DNA of 39,077 bases, taken from positions 1 through 39,077 of the forward strand of contig DIST01000053.1 in NCBI GenBank assembly GCA_002421645.1. Reading direction: 5' to 3'. The DNA is from Flavobacterium sp. UBA6203 (GTDB lineage Bacteria > Bacteroidota > Bacteroidia > Flavobacteriales > Flavobacteriaceae). The position numbers were made by a program, and so were the translations under genes. This document shows positions 7,254 through 14,987 of this stretch, one piece after another. The notes under the pieces were generated by a model that searched no databases, was not told where the DNA came from, and saw only the letters and a list, made by a program, of their open reading frames with translations. The stretch's first letter is position 1; each line of letters starts with the position of its first letter.

Positions 7254-9635
7254 TTAATAATTAAATTTTAATTGAATTTGAATATTTCTACCCATTTCAT
7301 CGGCATAAAAACGTTGACGATTTAGGTAATCTCGATACGTTGTATTCATTATGTTTTGAATACTAAAAGAGGTGGTTAAGCTATTTTTTTTGTTAATTTT
7401 AAACGTCATTTCGCTATACAAATGTAATAAATGATAGCCATTTGGTGGCGAACTTATATCAACTATTACTGGAGTTAGTGTATTATTTACCACAATGTTA
7501 GTTTCAAAATTGTAATTAGGGAATTGATTTTGTCTAAAAACCACTTCACTTCTTAATTCGGAAACAAAATGGAACCAAGATTCATTTTTATACTGAATTT
7601 TATTATTGATGACAAATGGCGGCATATCAATTAAATAGGCGTCAGTACTTAGATTTTGTCCGTTCACATAAGCTAATCCTAATTCGTGTGAAAAATGTTC
7701 TGAAATTGTCCATTTGGTATTGATATCAAAACCAGTCAACAAAGCTTCTGTTTGTTTGAATTCCCAAACAGGGAAAGCACCACGAATAGTAGTTTCAAAA
7801 CCAGTGGGTTGCAAATACATAAAATTTGAAATTCGGTTTATAAACGGATTAATTTGGATGCGAAACGATTTCCAATCTTTATTAAAAGTAGTATTGAATT
7901 TATACGCTTGTTCTTTTTCCAAACGCAAATCACCTAGTTCAACTTGTCCGGTTGAATGATGCAATCCATCACTAAATAATTCAGACGGATTTGGATTGCG
8001 AGAAGCCAAACTCACATTCACTAACCATTCCATTTCATGATGAAATTGCTTTCTAAATCCAATGTTTGCCGTAATATTATGATAATCAAAAGTTGGTTTT
8101 GTTAGCCATTGATTGCCTTCTTCGCCCACAATAAAATGAGAAAATTCGGCATCATAACCACGTTCGGTCCATCTTGATTTTAAATAATATTTTGTTGCTT
8201 CAATACTCGAAAAATCATAACGAATTCCCGATTCTATTGAAGTAGCGTTATCGAATTTATAAACGGCAATTCCGTACAAACCGGCATCTAATTTCTCATA
8301 ACTTGGAATTAATGGACGAACACCTGTTTTTGGATTCGCAAAATTGTTTTGGTAACCCAAATTCAAACCCGATTTCAATCTCCAATTGCCAATATTAGTT
8401 TTGTAATCCGCTAAAAAAGTATGCGATGCCAGTTGTAAATCCAATGCGGCTTTATCATTGTTAGCACTACTTCTTCTAACATCAAATTCTAAACGGTGGT
8501 TGAATTGAAACGCATATTGAAAATCGATAGACGTGTTTTCATTAAGCCATCTTTGGTAATTTAACTTTGCTAAATGATGTTGCACTTCTTGTTTTGGTGC
8601 ATCAATCGAATAGGTAAAAGGTTCAATTACGCTGGGTTGTTGGTTGTTGATGGAATTGTATAAATCGTTCACATTTCCAATATGAGATGCTTTTATGATT
8701 CCAATTTGTGCATTGTAAAAACTGTACATCGCATTGAAATTATATTTTTCTTGCGCATAACGAATGCCACCCGAAAAATTTTGTTCGCGATTTCCCGAAT
8801 TTGATAACACATAATCTGGCGTTTCGCGATCGCCTAAATATTTGAAAGTTCCCAAAGCATTCCAACTCCAACCATAACGATTTCCTTTTTGAAGACTTGA
8901 ACTCAAGCTTCCGCCCATTCCGTTTGAGGCTAAGTTGAGAATTGTTTTTCCTACCAAAGTGTCTTTTTTAATTACTTCTGGTTCGATGATAACAATTCCG
9001 CCAATAGCATCACCACCATATTGTAAAGCAGAAGCGCCTTTAATCACTGTGATTTTTCCAGCTGCATTAATATCGAAATTAGGTGCGTGTTCGGCTCCCC
9101 ACTGTTGGTCTTCTAGTCGAACATTATTATTGATGATTGGTACACGATTGCTATGCAAACCATTGATTACCGGTTTTACAATTGTACTTCCGGTCTTTAA
9201 AATGGAAACTCCAGAAACTTCTTTCAAGGCTTCACCCAAAGTTTGATTGCTAAACTTTTCAATGGTAGCGCTTTTCAAAACTTGTTCGTTACTACTTTCG
9301 CTTTTAGAATTTGAAAGTTGTTTAATGGTGATTTCGTCTAATTTGGTAACATCTAATTTCAATTGACGATTGATAGTCAAATCGCTTGAAATTTCGATAG
9401 TTTCGGCAATAGCATGATAGCCTATAAACGAAATATAGAGTTTTTGTTTTCCTTTTGGAATGCCCGATAAAACATAATTTCCGTTGGCATCGGTAGCAGT
9501 AGTTTTATTGGCAATGTGTACGTGAGCATCTCTCAGTGGTAAGCCATTTTCATCCGAAATAACGCCAGTAATCGTAACTTGGGTATATCCGAAAAAGCCA
9601 ACCAAAAAGAAAAATAATATCGATAAGAATCGCAT
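7254..9635 (-). CDS. TonB-dependent outer membrane receptor, ZnuD-like
   Basis: A 793-residue outer membrane transporter powered by TonB-ExbBD. In order: signal peptide (1-18, ending FFGYTQ), a carboxypeptidase-D regulatory-like domain (about 20-100, VTITGVISDENGLPLRDAHV), a plug domain (about 115-220, with GKITVIKGASALQYGGDAIGG), and a beta-barrel ending in an aromatic residue (IQLKFNY). The segment ASRNPNPSELFSDGLHHSTGQVELGD matches the part shared by ZnuD-type zinc receptors (consensus roughly RAPN..ELY.NG.H..TG..E.G), and several His residues lie in loop regions. I therefore favour zinc or another divalent metal as substrate, but heme, siderophore or copper cannot be excluded. It lies in a three-gene unit between a His/Cys-rich exported protein and an acidic lipoprotein. 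Confidence 0.9.
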   Translation of the reverse strand: MRFLSILFFFLVGFFGYTQVTITGVISDENGLPLRDAHVHIANKTTATDANGNYVLSGIPKGKQKLYISFIGYHAIAETIEISSDLTINRQLKLDVTKLDEITIKQLSNSKSESSNEQVLKSATIEKFSNQTLGEALKEVSGVSILKTGSTIVKPVINGLHSNRVPIINNNVRLEDQQWGAEHAPNFDINAAGKITVIKGASALQYGGDAIGGIVIIEPEVIKKDTLVGKTILNLASNGMGGSLSSSLQKGNRYGWSWNALGTFKYLGDRETPDYVLSNSGNREQNFSGGIRYAQEKYNFNAMYSFYNAQIGIIKASHIGNVNDLYNSINNQQPSVIEPFTYSIDAPKQEVQHHLAKLNYQRWLNENTSIDFQYAFQFNHRLEFDVRRSSANNDKAALDLQLASHTFLADYKTNIGNWRLKSGLNLGYQNNFANPKTGVRPLIPSYEKLDAGLYGIAVYKFDNATSIESGIRYDFSSIEATKYYLKSRWTERGYDAEFSHFIVGEEGNQWLTKPTFDYHNITANIGFRKQFHHEMEWLVNVSLASRNPNPSELFSDGLHHSTGQVELGDLRLEKEQAYKFNTTFNKDWKSFRIQINPFINRISNFMYLQPTGFETTIRGAFPVWEFKQTEALLTGFDINTKWTISEHFSHELGLAYVNGQNLSTDAYLIDMPPFVINNKIQYKNESWFHFVSELRSEVVFRQNQFPNYNFETNIVVNNTLTPVIVDISSPPNGYHLLHLYSEMTFKINKKNSLTTSFSIQNIMNTTYRDYLNRQRFYADEMGRNIQIQLKFNY

Positions 9636-9663
9636 TTCTTTTAGTTTAAATGAAACAACAACG

Positions 9664-9686
9664 TATCATTATTTTTGGTAATGATA
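9664..9686. promoter_or_regulatory. Inverted repeat upstream of the TonB-dependent receptor
   Basis: TATCATTA and TAATGATA form a perfect 8-bp inverted repeat with a 7-base spacer, in the 64-nt gap before the receptor gene. It could be an operator for a metal-responsive Fur/Zur-type regulator or an mRNA hairpin. The spacing does not match a box I know. Confidence 0.4.
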
Positions 9687-9699
9687 TCGAAATATATTT

Positions 9700-10047
9700 T
9701 TAAACTAAAGCAGGCGGACCGCGAAGGTAGAACGAATTCCCTTCATACGTAATGTAAGTTTCATTACTATTGAATTGATACGGAATTTCGTAAATCGAAG
9801 GAATAAAATCAAAGTGTAAAACTTCTGGTGAAAGGAAAGCTGCGAATTTGAAATCACAAACAGGACAATCTTCGCTTTCAGTAAACGTTTTTTCAGAAGT
9901 TTTAAAAGTCAAATGATGTGAATCATCACAACATTCTGTTTTTAAATGGTGATCGTGCGAAAAAGTGTGAATAGATTGATAACTCACAGCAAATAATACT
10001 GCAAGCATCAAAAACAAATTCATGTGTAATAATTTCTTTTTCACCAT
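9700..10047 (-). CDS. Small His/Cys-rich exported protein
   Basis: A protein of 115 residues from the ATG at 10047, or 107 from the ATG at 10023. A hydrophobic N-terminus (LFLMLAVLFAVSYQSIHTF) acts as a signal peptide or anchor. It is followed by SHDHHLKTECCDDSHH, a Cys-Cys and six-His cluster, then a CPVCDF motif and a C-terminal RGPPALV. Such clusters are typical of metal binding. I recall similar short proteins ending in RGPP next to TonB-dependent receptors in Bacteroidota, without assigned function. It is the first gene of the receptor cassette, 64 nt before the receptor. A promoter-like pair lies just upstream, so close that the first ATG would be almost leaderless; this makes the start uncertain. 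Confidence 0.8.
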   Translation of the reverse strand: MVKKKLLHMNLFLMLAVLFAVSYQSIHTFSHDHHLKTECCDDSHHLTFKTSEKTFTESEDCPVCDFKFAAFLSPEVLHFDFIPSIYEIPYQFNSNETYITYEGNSFYLRGPPALV

Positions 10048-10049
10048 CA

Positions 10050-10077
10050 CAAAGATATGTTTTTAGAAAGAAACAAA
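10050..10077 (-). promoter_or_regulatory. Putative promoter of the metal-uptake cassette
   Basis: On the minus strand TTTG (10077-10074), 16 bases and TATCTTTG (10057-10050) match the Bacteroidota -33/-7 pattern. The start point would fall very near the annotated ATG. Confidence 0.5.
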
Positions 10078-10084
10078 AAAAAGA

Positions 10085-10212
10085 AACCACGAATTAACGA
10101 TTTTTTAAGTTTTGATGACTTATTTCGCTATTTCGTGGTTATTTGTTTTTGCGACGGATTTAATGGATTCAAAAGGATTATATCCGTGTTAATCTGTGAA
10201 ATCTGTGGCTTG
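10085..10212. repeat. Degenerate intergenic repeat-like sequence
   Basis: AACCACGAA (10085-10093) and TTCGTGGTT (10132-10140) are 9-bp inverted repeats. They are followed by ATCCGTGTTAATCTGTGAA and a related ATCTGTGGC. The text resembles CACGAATTAACG / GTGTTAATCTGTG units that I recall as scattered in flavobacterial spacers. The short reading frame across it has no protein-like features. Confidence 0.45.
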
Positions 10213-10214
10213 TG

Positions 10215-11204
10215 TTATACTAAATTATTCGCAACTAAATATTCCGCAATTTGAATTGTATTCGTTGCTGCTCCTTTTCTTAAGTTGTCAGCCACAATCC
10301 ACATATTAATAGTGTTCGGTTGACTTTCATCTCTTCGGATTCTACCAACGAAAACATCATCTTTTCCTTGTGCGTAAATTGGCATTGGATAAGTAAACGT
10401 ATCTAAATTATCTTGAACTGTTACGCCAGGTGTGTTGTGTAAAATTTCACGTACTTCGTTTACATCAAAATCATTTTCAAATTGAATATTTACTGCTTCA
10501 CTATGTCCGCCAACGACTGGAATACGAATTGCAGTTGCAGTAACCGCAATAGTATTATCGTTTAAGATTTTTTGCGTTTCACGAACCAATTTCATTTCTT
10601 CTTTGGTGTAGCCGTTTTCTTCAAAACTATCACATTGAGGAATCGCATTTCTATGAATTGGATATTTATAAGCCATTTCATCTTGAATTCCTGCATATTC
10701 GTTTTCTAATTGACGTACGGCCTTAACCCCAGTTCCCGTAATGGATTGGTAAGTAGAAACTACAATACGTTTGATATCATATTTAGCATGTAATGGCGCT
10801 AAAGCCATTACCATTTGAATTGTAGAACAGTTTGGATTCGCAATAATTTTATCTTCCTTAGTTAAAACCGATGCATTGATTTCTGGAACTACTAATTTTT
10901 TTGTAGCATCCATACGCCAAGCCGATGAATTATCGATTACGGTTGTTCCAACAGCAGCAAATTTTGGAGCCCATTCTAAAGAAGTTTCTCCACCTGCTGA
11001 AAACAAAGCAATCTCAGGTTTCATATCTACAGCGGTTTGTAAACCAACCACTTTATACGTTTTCCCTTTCCATTCGATTTCTTTTCCTACTGATTTTTCA
11101 GAAGCAACTGGAATTAACTCCGTTACAGGAAAATTACGTTCTGCTAATACTTGAAGCATTATTTCGCCTACCATACCGGTAGCGCCAACTACGGCTACTC
11201 TCAT
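10215..11204 (-). CDS. asd: Aspartate-semialdehyde dehydrogenase
   Basis: NADPH-dependent reduction of aspartyl phosphate to aspartate semialdehyde, the branch point to lysine and diaminopimelate, threonine and methionine. It has 329 residues, normal for the family. The Rossmann motif GATGMVG (8-14) starts the protein, SGGETSLEWAP (about 69-80) follows, the catalytic Cys126 lies in NPNCSTIQM, and substrate Arg227 and His234 lie in RIPVVGGHSEAV. The start at 11204 is the only sensible one and has a good promoter 20-55 nt upstream. It appears to be a single-gene unit; no clear terminator follows, only the repeat-like spacer. Confidence 0.97.
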   Translation of the reverse strand: MRVAVVGATGMVGEIMLQVLAERNFPVTELIPVASEKSVGKEIEWKGKTYKVVGLQTAVDMKPEIALFSAGGETSLEWAPKFAAVGTTVIDNSSAWRMDATKKLVVPEINASVLTKEDKIIANPNCSTIQMVMALAPLHAKYDIKRIVVSTYQSITGTGVKAVRQLENEYAGIQDEMAYKYPIHRNAIPQCDSFEENGYTKEEMKLVRETQKILNDNTIAVTATAIRIPVVGGHSEAVNIQFENDFDVNEVREILHNTPGVTVQDNLDTFTYPMPIYAQGKDDVFVGRIRRDESQPNTINMWIVADNLRKGAATNTIQIAEYLVANNLV

Positions 11205-11225
11205 TGTGTGTGTTATTTAATGATG

Positions 11226-11258
11226 CAAAAATATAGAATATTCAAATGACTTAGCAAA
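11226..11258 (-). promoter_or_regulatory. Putative promoter of asd
   Basis: The minus strand has TTTG (11258-11255), 21 bases, then TATTTTTG (11233-11226), a match to the TTTG...TAnnTTTG pattern, followed by CATCATT before the asd start. Confidence 0.5.
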
Positions 11259-11303
11259 TATTGATGAAATTATAACAAAAGTTTTGATTTGTAACTAGTT
11301 TGT

Positions 11304-11330
11304 AAAAAAATACCCCGACGAATCGGGGTT
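11304..11330 (-). terminator. Terminator after mscL
   Basis: The stem CCCCGA/TCGGGG (11313-11318 with 11323-11328) has a CGAA loop. On the minus strand it is followed by a T-run. Confidence 0.85.
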
Positions 11331-11361
11331 TAGTTTAGCATATATAATGTAGCGGTATCGA

Positions 11362-11739
11362 CTATTTTTTTAATAAATCTCTAATTTCAGCTAACAATTG
11401 CTCTTGTGTTGGTCCTGCTGGAGCTGCTGGAGCTGGTTCTTCTTTTTTCTTCATGCTGTTAATTGCTTTAACCATTAAGAAAATAACAAAAGCAATGACT
11501 AAGAAGCTAATTACAGCTGCTAAAAATTTACCATATAAAATTCCGCCATCGGTTTTTAATCCGGCTAAATCTTCTACTTGAGCTGCTTTTAATGCTGGGT
11601 TTAATAATGCAGGAGTTATTACATCAGATACTAATGAGCTAACGATAGCTCCAAAAGCACTTCCAATAATTACTCCGACAGCCAAATCCATTGCGTTACC
11701 TTTTGCAATAAAATCTTTAAATTCTGAAATCATTCCCAT
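11362..11739 (-). CDS. mscL: Large-conductance mechanosensitive channel
   Basis: A homopentameric inner-membrane channel that opens under high membrane tension during osmotic downshock. It has 125 residues. The N-terminal amphipathic helix (MISEFKDFIAKGNAMDLA) leads into TM1 (about 16-45, AVGVIIGSAFGAIVSSLVSDVITP), a short periplasmic loop containing GGILYGKFL, TM2 (about 72-97) and a cytoplasmic KKKEEPAPAAPAGPTQEQLLAEIRDLL helix bundle. The GxxxG-like small residues in TM1 needed for gating are present. It is monocistronic, with its own terminator. Confidence 0.97.
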   Translation of the reverse strand: MGMISEFKDFIAKGNAMDLAVGVIIGSAFGAIVSSLVSDVITPALLNPALKAAQVEDLAGLKTDGGILYGKFLAAVISFLVIAFVIFLMVKAINSMKKKEEPAPAAPAGPTQEQLLAEIRDLLKK

Positions 11740-11807
11740 AGGTCTTAAATTTTTAGGGTTAATTTATGTTTTTATACTTACGAATATACAAAATTTAAAA
11801 CAAAATG

Positions 11808-14252
11808 TTAATTTTTGAAGAAAATTCGCTTCACACGTTGCGAAATACCCGTCAGAATTTCATAAGGTATCGTGCCAATAACACTTGCCATCTCCGTTAC
11901 TTTTGGATTTTTTCCAAAAACAATCACTTCATCTCCCGTTTTACAGGAAATGTTCGTAACATCTACCATCATCATGTCCATGCAAATGGAACCTAAAATA
12001 GTAGCTTTTTGGTTGTTGATGGTAACAAACCCTTTTTCATTGCCCCAAGCTCTTCGAATACCATCGGCATAACCAATTGGAATGGTAGCAACTTTCAATT
12101 TTTGCGTTACCCGAAATCTTCGGCTGTAACCAATACTTTCTTCTGGTGAAACTTCTCTTATTTGGGAAATAATGGTTTTTAAAGTACTTACGTTTTCCAA
12201 TACTTTCAATTCCTGTTCCGAATTTCCAATACCATACAAACCAATGCCTAATCGTACCATTTCCATCTGTTTTTCAGCATAATTGAAAATTCCAGACGTA
12301 TTTAAAATATGACGAATCGGTTTTGAAGGCAATACTTTTTCTAATTCGGAATACATCGCATCAAAACGTTGAAATTGTAATTTCGTAAAATCATCAAATT
12401 CTAAATTATCACTCGCAGCTAAATGCGAAAACACGCTTTTCACCTTAACAAAATTGTTGTTTTTTAGTAAGGAACACAATTCGGAAATCAAATGCGGTTC
12501 AAATCCTAAGCGGTGCATTCCCGTATCCAATTTTATATGAATAGGATAATGGGAAATATTTTGTTGTTGCGCAATTTTTAAAAACGCTTGTAAACCCGTA
12601 ATCGAATAAATTTCGGGTTCTAAATTATAGGCAATCATGGCTCTAAAACTACTGTTTTCAGGATTTAAAACCATAATTGGCGTTGTAATTCCGGCTTTTC
12701 GCAATTCGATACCTTCATCGGCAAACGCTACACCTAAGTAATCGACTTTATGATGTTCGAGCAACTTCGCAATTTCGTAACCGCCATTTCCATAGCCAAA
12801 TGCTTTCACCATCACCATAATTTTAGTTTCTGGTTTCAGTTTGGATTTGTAGAAATTCAAGTTGTGACTAATTGCATCGAGATTGATTTCTAAAATGGTT
12901 TCGTGATTTTTCTCTTCCAACAAAACCACAATTTCATGAAAGTTGAAACCACGCGCGCCTTTCACAAGAATGGTTTCGTTTTGAAACGATTGCGTGTTGA
13001 ATTGCTGTAAAAATTCTTGAGTAGTAGCAAACGAAATCACATTTGGTAAATCGTTCAATTGTTTTCCGATGGTTTCGCCAATGGTAATGATACGTTCGAT
13101 TTTATTTTTCGAAAGCAATTGTTTTACCTGATTGTAAAGCGTTTCCACAGCAATGCCGCTAGTGAAAATATCGGATAAAATAATTGTCTTTTTATCGTGT
13201 AATTTTTGTTGCTCTAAAAAATCCAGTGCAATTTTCAACGATTGATAATCTACGGAATAACTATCGTCGATGACCAAACAATTGTTGATTCCTTTTTTGG
13301 CTTGAAGTCTTAATTCTACCGGATATAATTCGGAAACTCGATTTTGGATAAACGCAATTTCTTCGCCTAAAAACAGCATGAAATTCACGCAAGTAATTAC
13401 ATTTTCAATCGAATTTTCATCTGAAAACGGAATATTTACACTAAACGTGTTGGTTGTGTTTTTGAAAGTTAATTCGGTTTTGCTATTTTCATTTTTCTTT
13501 GAAACGAAAAGATTCGCGCTTTCATCGGTAAAACTCCAAGTATATTTTTGACTATTTTCTGGAAGTAAAACTTCAATTTCAGTATTCTTTTCTAGGAAGA
13601 TATCCGAACAATTTTCAAAAAGTTTGATTTTCTCTTTGATTTTGGCTTCACGATTTACAAAACCTTCATCATGAACGGAACCAATATTTGTTAAAATGCC
13701 ATATTTCGGTTGGATGATGTGTTCTAAATTTGACATTTCATTTGGTAACGAAATTCCTGCTTCAAAAATCCCTAAATCATAATTTCCTTCAATCGCTAAA
13801 ATTGATAGCGGAACTCCGACTTGCGAATTATAGCTTTTCGGATTTCGAACAATCAAATGATTCGGGCTTAACAAGAAATTCAGCCATTCTTTTACGATGG
13901 TTTTTCCGTTGCTTCCGGTAATTCCCACAAATGGAAAATTGAATTGTTTTCGATAACCAATCGCAGTTTGTTGCAATGCTTTCAATGAATTTTCAACGAT
14001 AATGAAATTCGCTTTTTCGTATAAATGTTCCGGAATATATTCGACTACAAAATAGCTAACGCCTTTTGCAATCAATTCTTCCAAATACAAATGGGCGTCG
14101 TGATTTTGTCCTTTTATGGCAAAAAATAACGTGTTGCTTCCATTTTGCAACGAACGGCTATCAATCGAAATATGACTTGCGGTAAACTCAGTCGAATTTC
14201 CGTGAAAAACGCCTTTACAAAGCGAAACAATATGAGTTAGGTTGAGGTTCAA
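11808..14252 (-). CDS. murF-alr: Bifunctional MurF ligase / alanine racemase
   Basis: An 814-residue fusion joining two steps around D-alanine in peptidoglycan synthesis. The N-terminal MurF half (about 1-445), which would add D-Ala-D-Ala to the UDP-MurNAc-tripeptide, has the Mur ATP-binding loop GSNGKT (113-118, Lys117). The C-terminal racemase half (about 450-814) makes D-Ala from L-Ala with PLP; its lysine lies in MVMVKAFGYGNG, where AFGYGNG replaces the common ANAYGHG, and the catalytic tyrosine region is IPIGYADGIRRAWG, with SICMDMMMVDVT after it. The fusion is known in Bacteroidota, so this is not a frameshift. The MurF half lacks the usual middle-domain conservation in places and was assigned mainly on the loop and length. 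It starts 1 nt after the tdk stop and is translated as part of that operon. Confidence 0.94.
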   Translation of the reverse strand: MNLNLTHIVSLCKGVFHGNSTEFTASHISIDSRSLQNGSNTLFFAIKGQNHDAHLYLEELIAKGVSYFVVEYIPEHLYEKANFIIVENSLKALQQTAIGYRKQFNFPFVGITGSNGKTIVKEWLNFLLSPNHLIVRNPKSYNSQVGVPLSILAIEGNYDLGIFEAGISLPNEMSNLEHIIQPKYGILTNIGSVHDEGFVNREAKIKEKIKLFENCSDIFLEKNTEIEVLLPENSQKYTWSFTDESANLFVSKKNENSKTELTFKNTTNTFSVNIPFSDENSIENVITCVNFMLFLGEEIAFIQNRVSELYPVELRLQAKKGINNCLVIDDSYSVDYQSLKIALDFLEQQKLHDKKTIILSDIFTSGIAVETLYNQVKQLLSKNKIERIITIGETIGKQLNDLPNVISFATTQEFLQQFNTQSFQNETILVKGARGFNFHEIVVLLEEKNHETILEINLDAISHNLNFYKSKLKPETKIMVMVKAFGYGNGGYEIAKLLEHHKVDYLGVAFADEGIELRKAGITTPIMVLNPENSSFRAMIAYNLEPEIYSITGLQAFLKIAQQQNISHYPIHIKLDTGMHRLGFEPHLISELCSLLKNNNFVKVKSVFSHLAASDNLEFDDFTKLQFQRFDAMYSELEKVLPSKPIRHILNTSGIFNYAEKQMEMVRLGIGLYGIGNSEQELKVLENVSTLKTIISQIREVSPEESIGYSRRFRVTQKLKVATIPIGYADGIRRAWGNEKGFVTINNQKATILGSICMDMMMVDVTNISCKTGDEVIVFGKNPKVTEMASVIGTIPYEILTGISQRVKRIFFKN

Positions 14253-14253
14253 T

Positions 14254-14886
14254 TTATTGATTATCGTCTTTTTGCTTGTTTACAATTTCAACATCTTTCA
14301 CTTCCATGTTTTCTCGGATAGCTTTAAAATAAGCAGCACGACTTAATGGTTCGTATTCTTCGGTTTCACCAAGCATTACTAATCTTTTATCATCCGATTT
14401 TCTAAAACTATAATGCGCTAAATTTCCAGTACGCGTACAAACCGCGTGAACTTTAGTAACATATTCGGCAGTGGCCATAAGCGCTGGCATCGGACCGAAC
14501 GGATTTCCTTTAAAATCCATATCCAATCCAGCCACGATAACTCGAATTCCTGAATTGGCCAAATCATTACAAACGGCAACAATTTCTTCGTCGAAAAATT
14601 GCGCTTCGTCAATACCAACCACATCGCAACCTTGTGCTAAAATTCGAATATTTTCGGCAACAGGAACTGGTGTAGAACGAATTTCATTTTTGTTGTGCGA
14701 AACCACCATTTCGTCGTCATATCTTGTATCGACAGCCGGTTTGAAGATTTCCACTTTTTGTTTGGCAAACTGAGCGCGTTTTAAGCGGCGAATTAATTCT
14801 TCGGTTTTACCCGAAAACATAGAGCCACAAATTACTTCAATCCAGCCAAATTGTTCTTGTTGATTTACGGTATTTTCGAGAAACAT
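14254..14886 (-). CDS. tdk: Thymidine kinase (type II)
   Basis: Phosphorylates thymidine in nucleoside salvage. It has 210 residues. The P-loop GSMFSGKT (21-28) and the DEAQFF motif (93-98, Glu94 the likely catalytic base) identify the TK1-like family. The C-terminal lasso normally carries a four-cysteine zinc site; here only Cys150 remains. The other positions are Thr153, Ser182 and Ala185 (in VCTRTGN and LSRAAYFK), so structural zinc is probably not bound. The start matches the first ATG, and an N-terminal extension of about 14 residues (MFLENTVNQQEQFG) precedes the fold. It leads the tdk-murF/alr pair and is divergent from the acidic protein at 14988. Confidence 0.96.
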   Translation of the reverse strand: MFLENTVNQQEQFGWIEVICGSMFSGKTEELIRRLKRAQFAKQKVEIFKPAVDTRYDDEMVVSHNKNEIRSTPVPVAENIRILAQGCDVVGIDEAQFFDEEIVAVCNDLANSGIRVIVAGLDMDFKGNPFGPMPALMATAEYVTKVHAVCTRTGNLAHYSFRKSDDKRLVMLGETEEYEPLSRAAYFKAIRENMEVKDVEIVNKQKDDNQ

Positions 14887-14921
14887 TTTGTATCTTTCGT
14901 ACGTTAAAAATTATTTTCTGT

Positions 14922-14929
14922 TACATTTG
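14922..14929 (+). promoter_or_regulatory. Putative -7 box for the acidic protein gene
   Basis: TACATTTG matches TAnnTTTG 58 nt before the ATG at 14988, in the divergent spacer with tdk. A minus-strand TAATTTTG at 14946-14939 could serve tdk. Confidence 0.45.
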
Positions 14930-14987
14930 TAATCAAAACAAAATTATTAAAAAAGTATCGATATATTCAATTCCATCCAATAAAGTT

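Noticed and set aside
10057..10254. 65-residue plus-strand frame in the spacer after the metal cassette
   Set aside because: It lies in repeat-like sequence, runs into asd in antisense, and its product has no protein-like pattern.
11808..14252. MurF-Alr fusion as a frameshift or assembly error
   Set aside because: The frame is continuous, both halves have their motifs, and the fusion is known in Bacteroidota.
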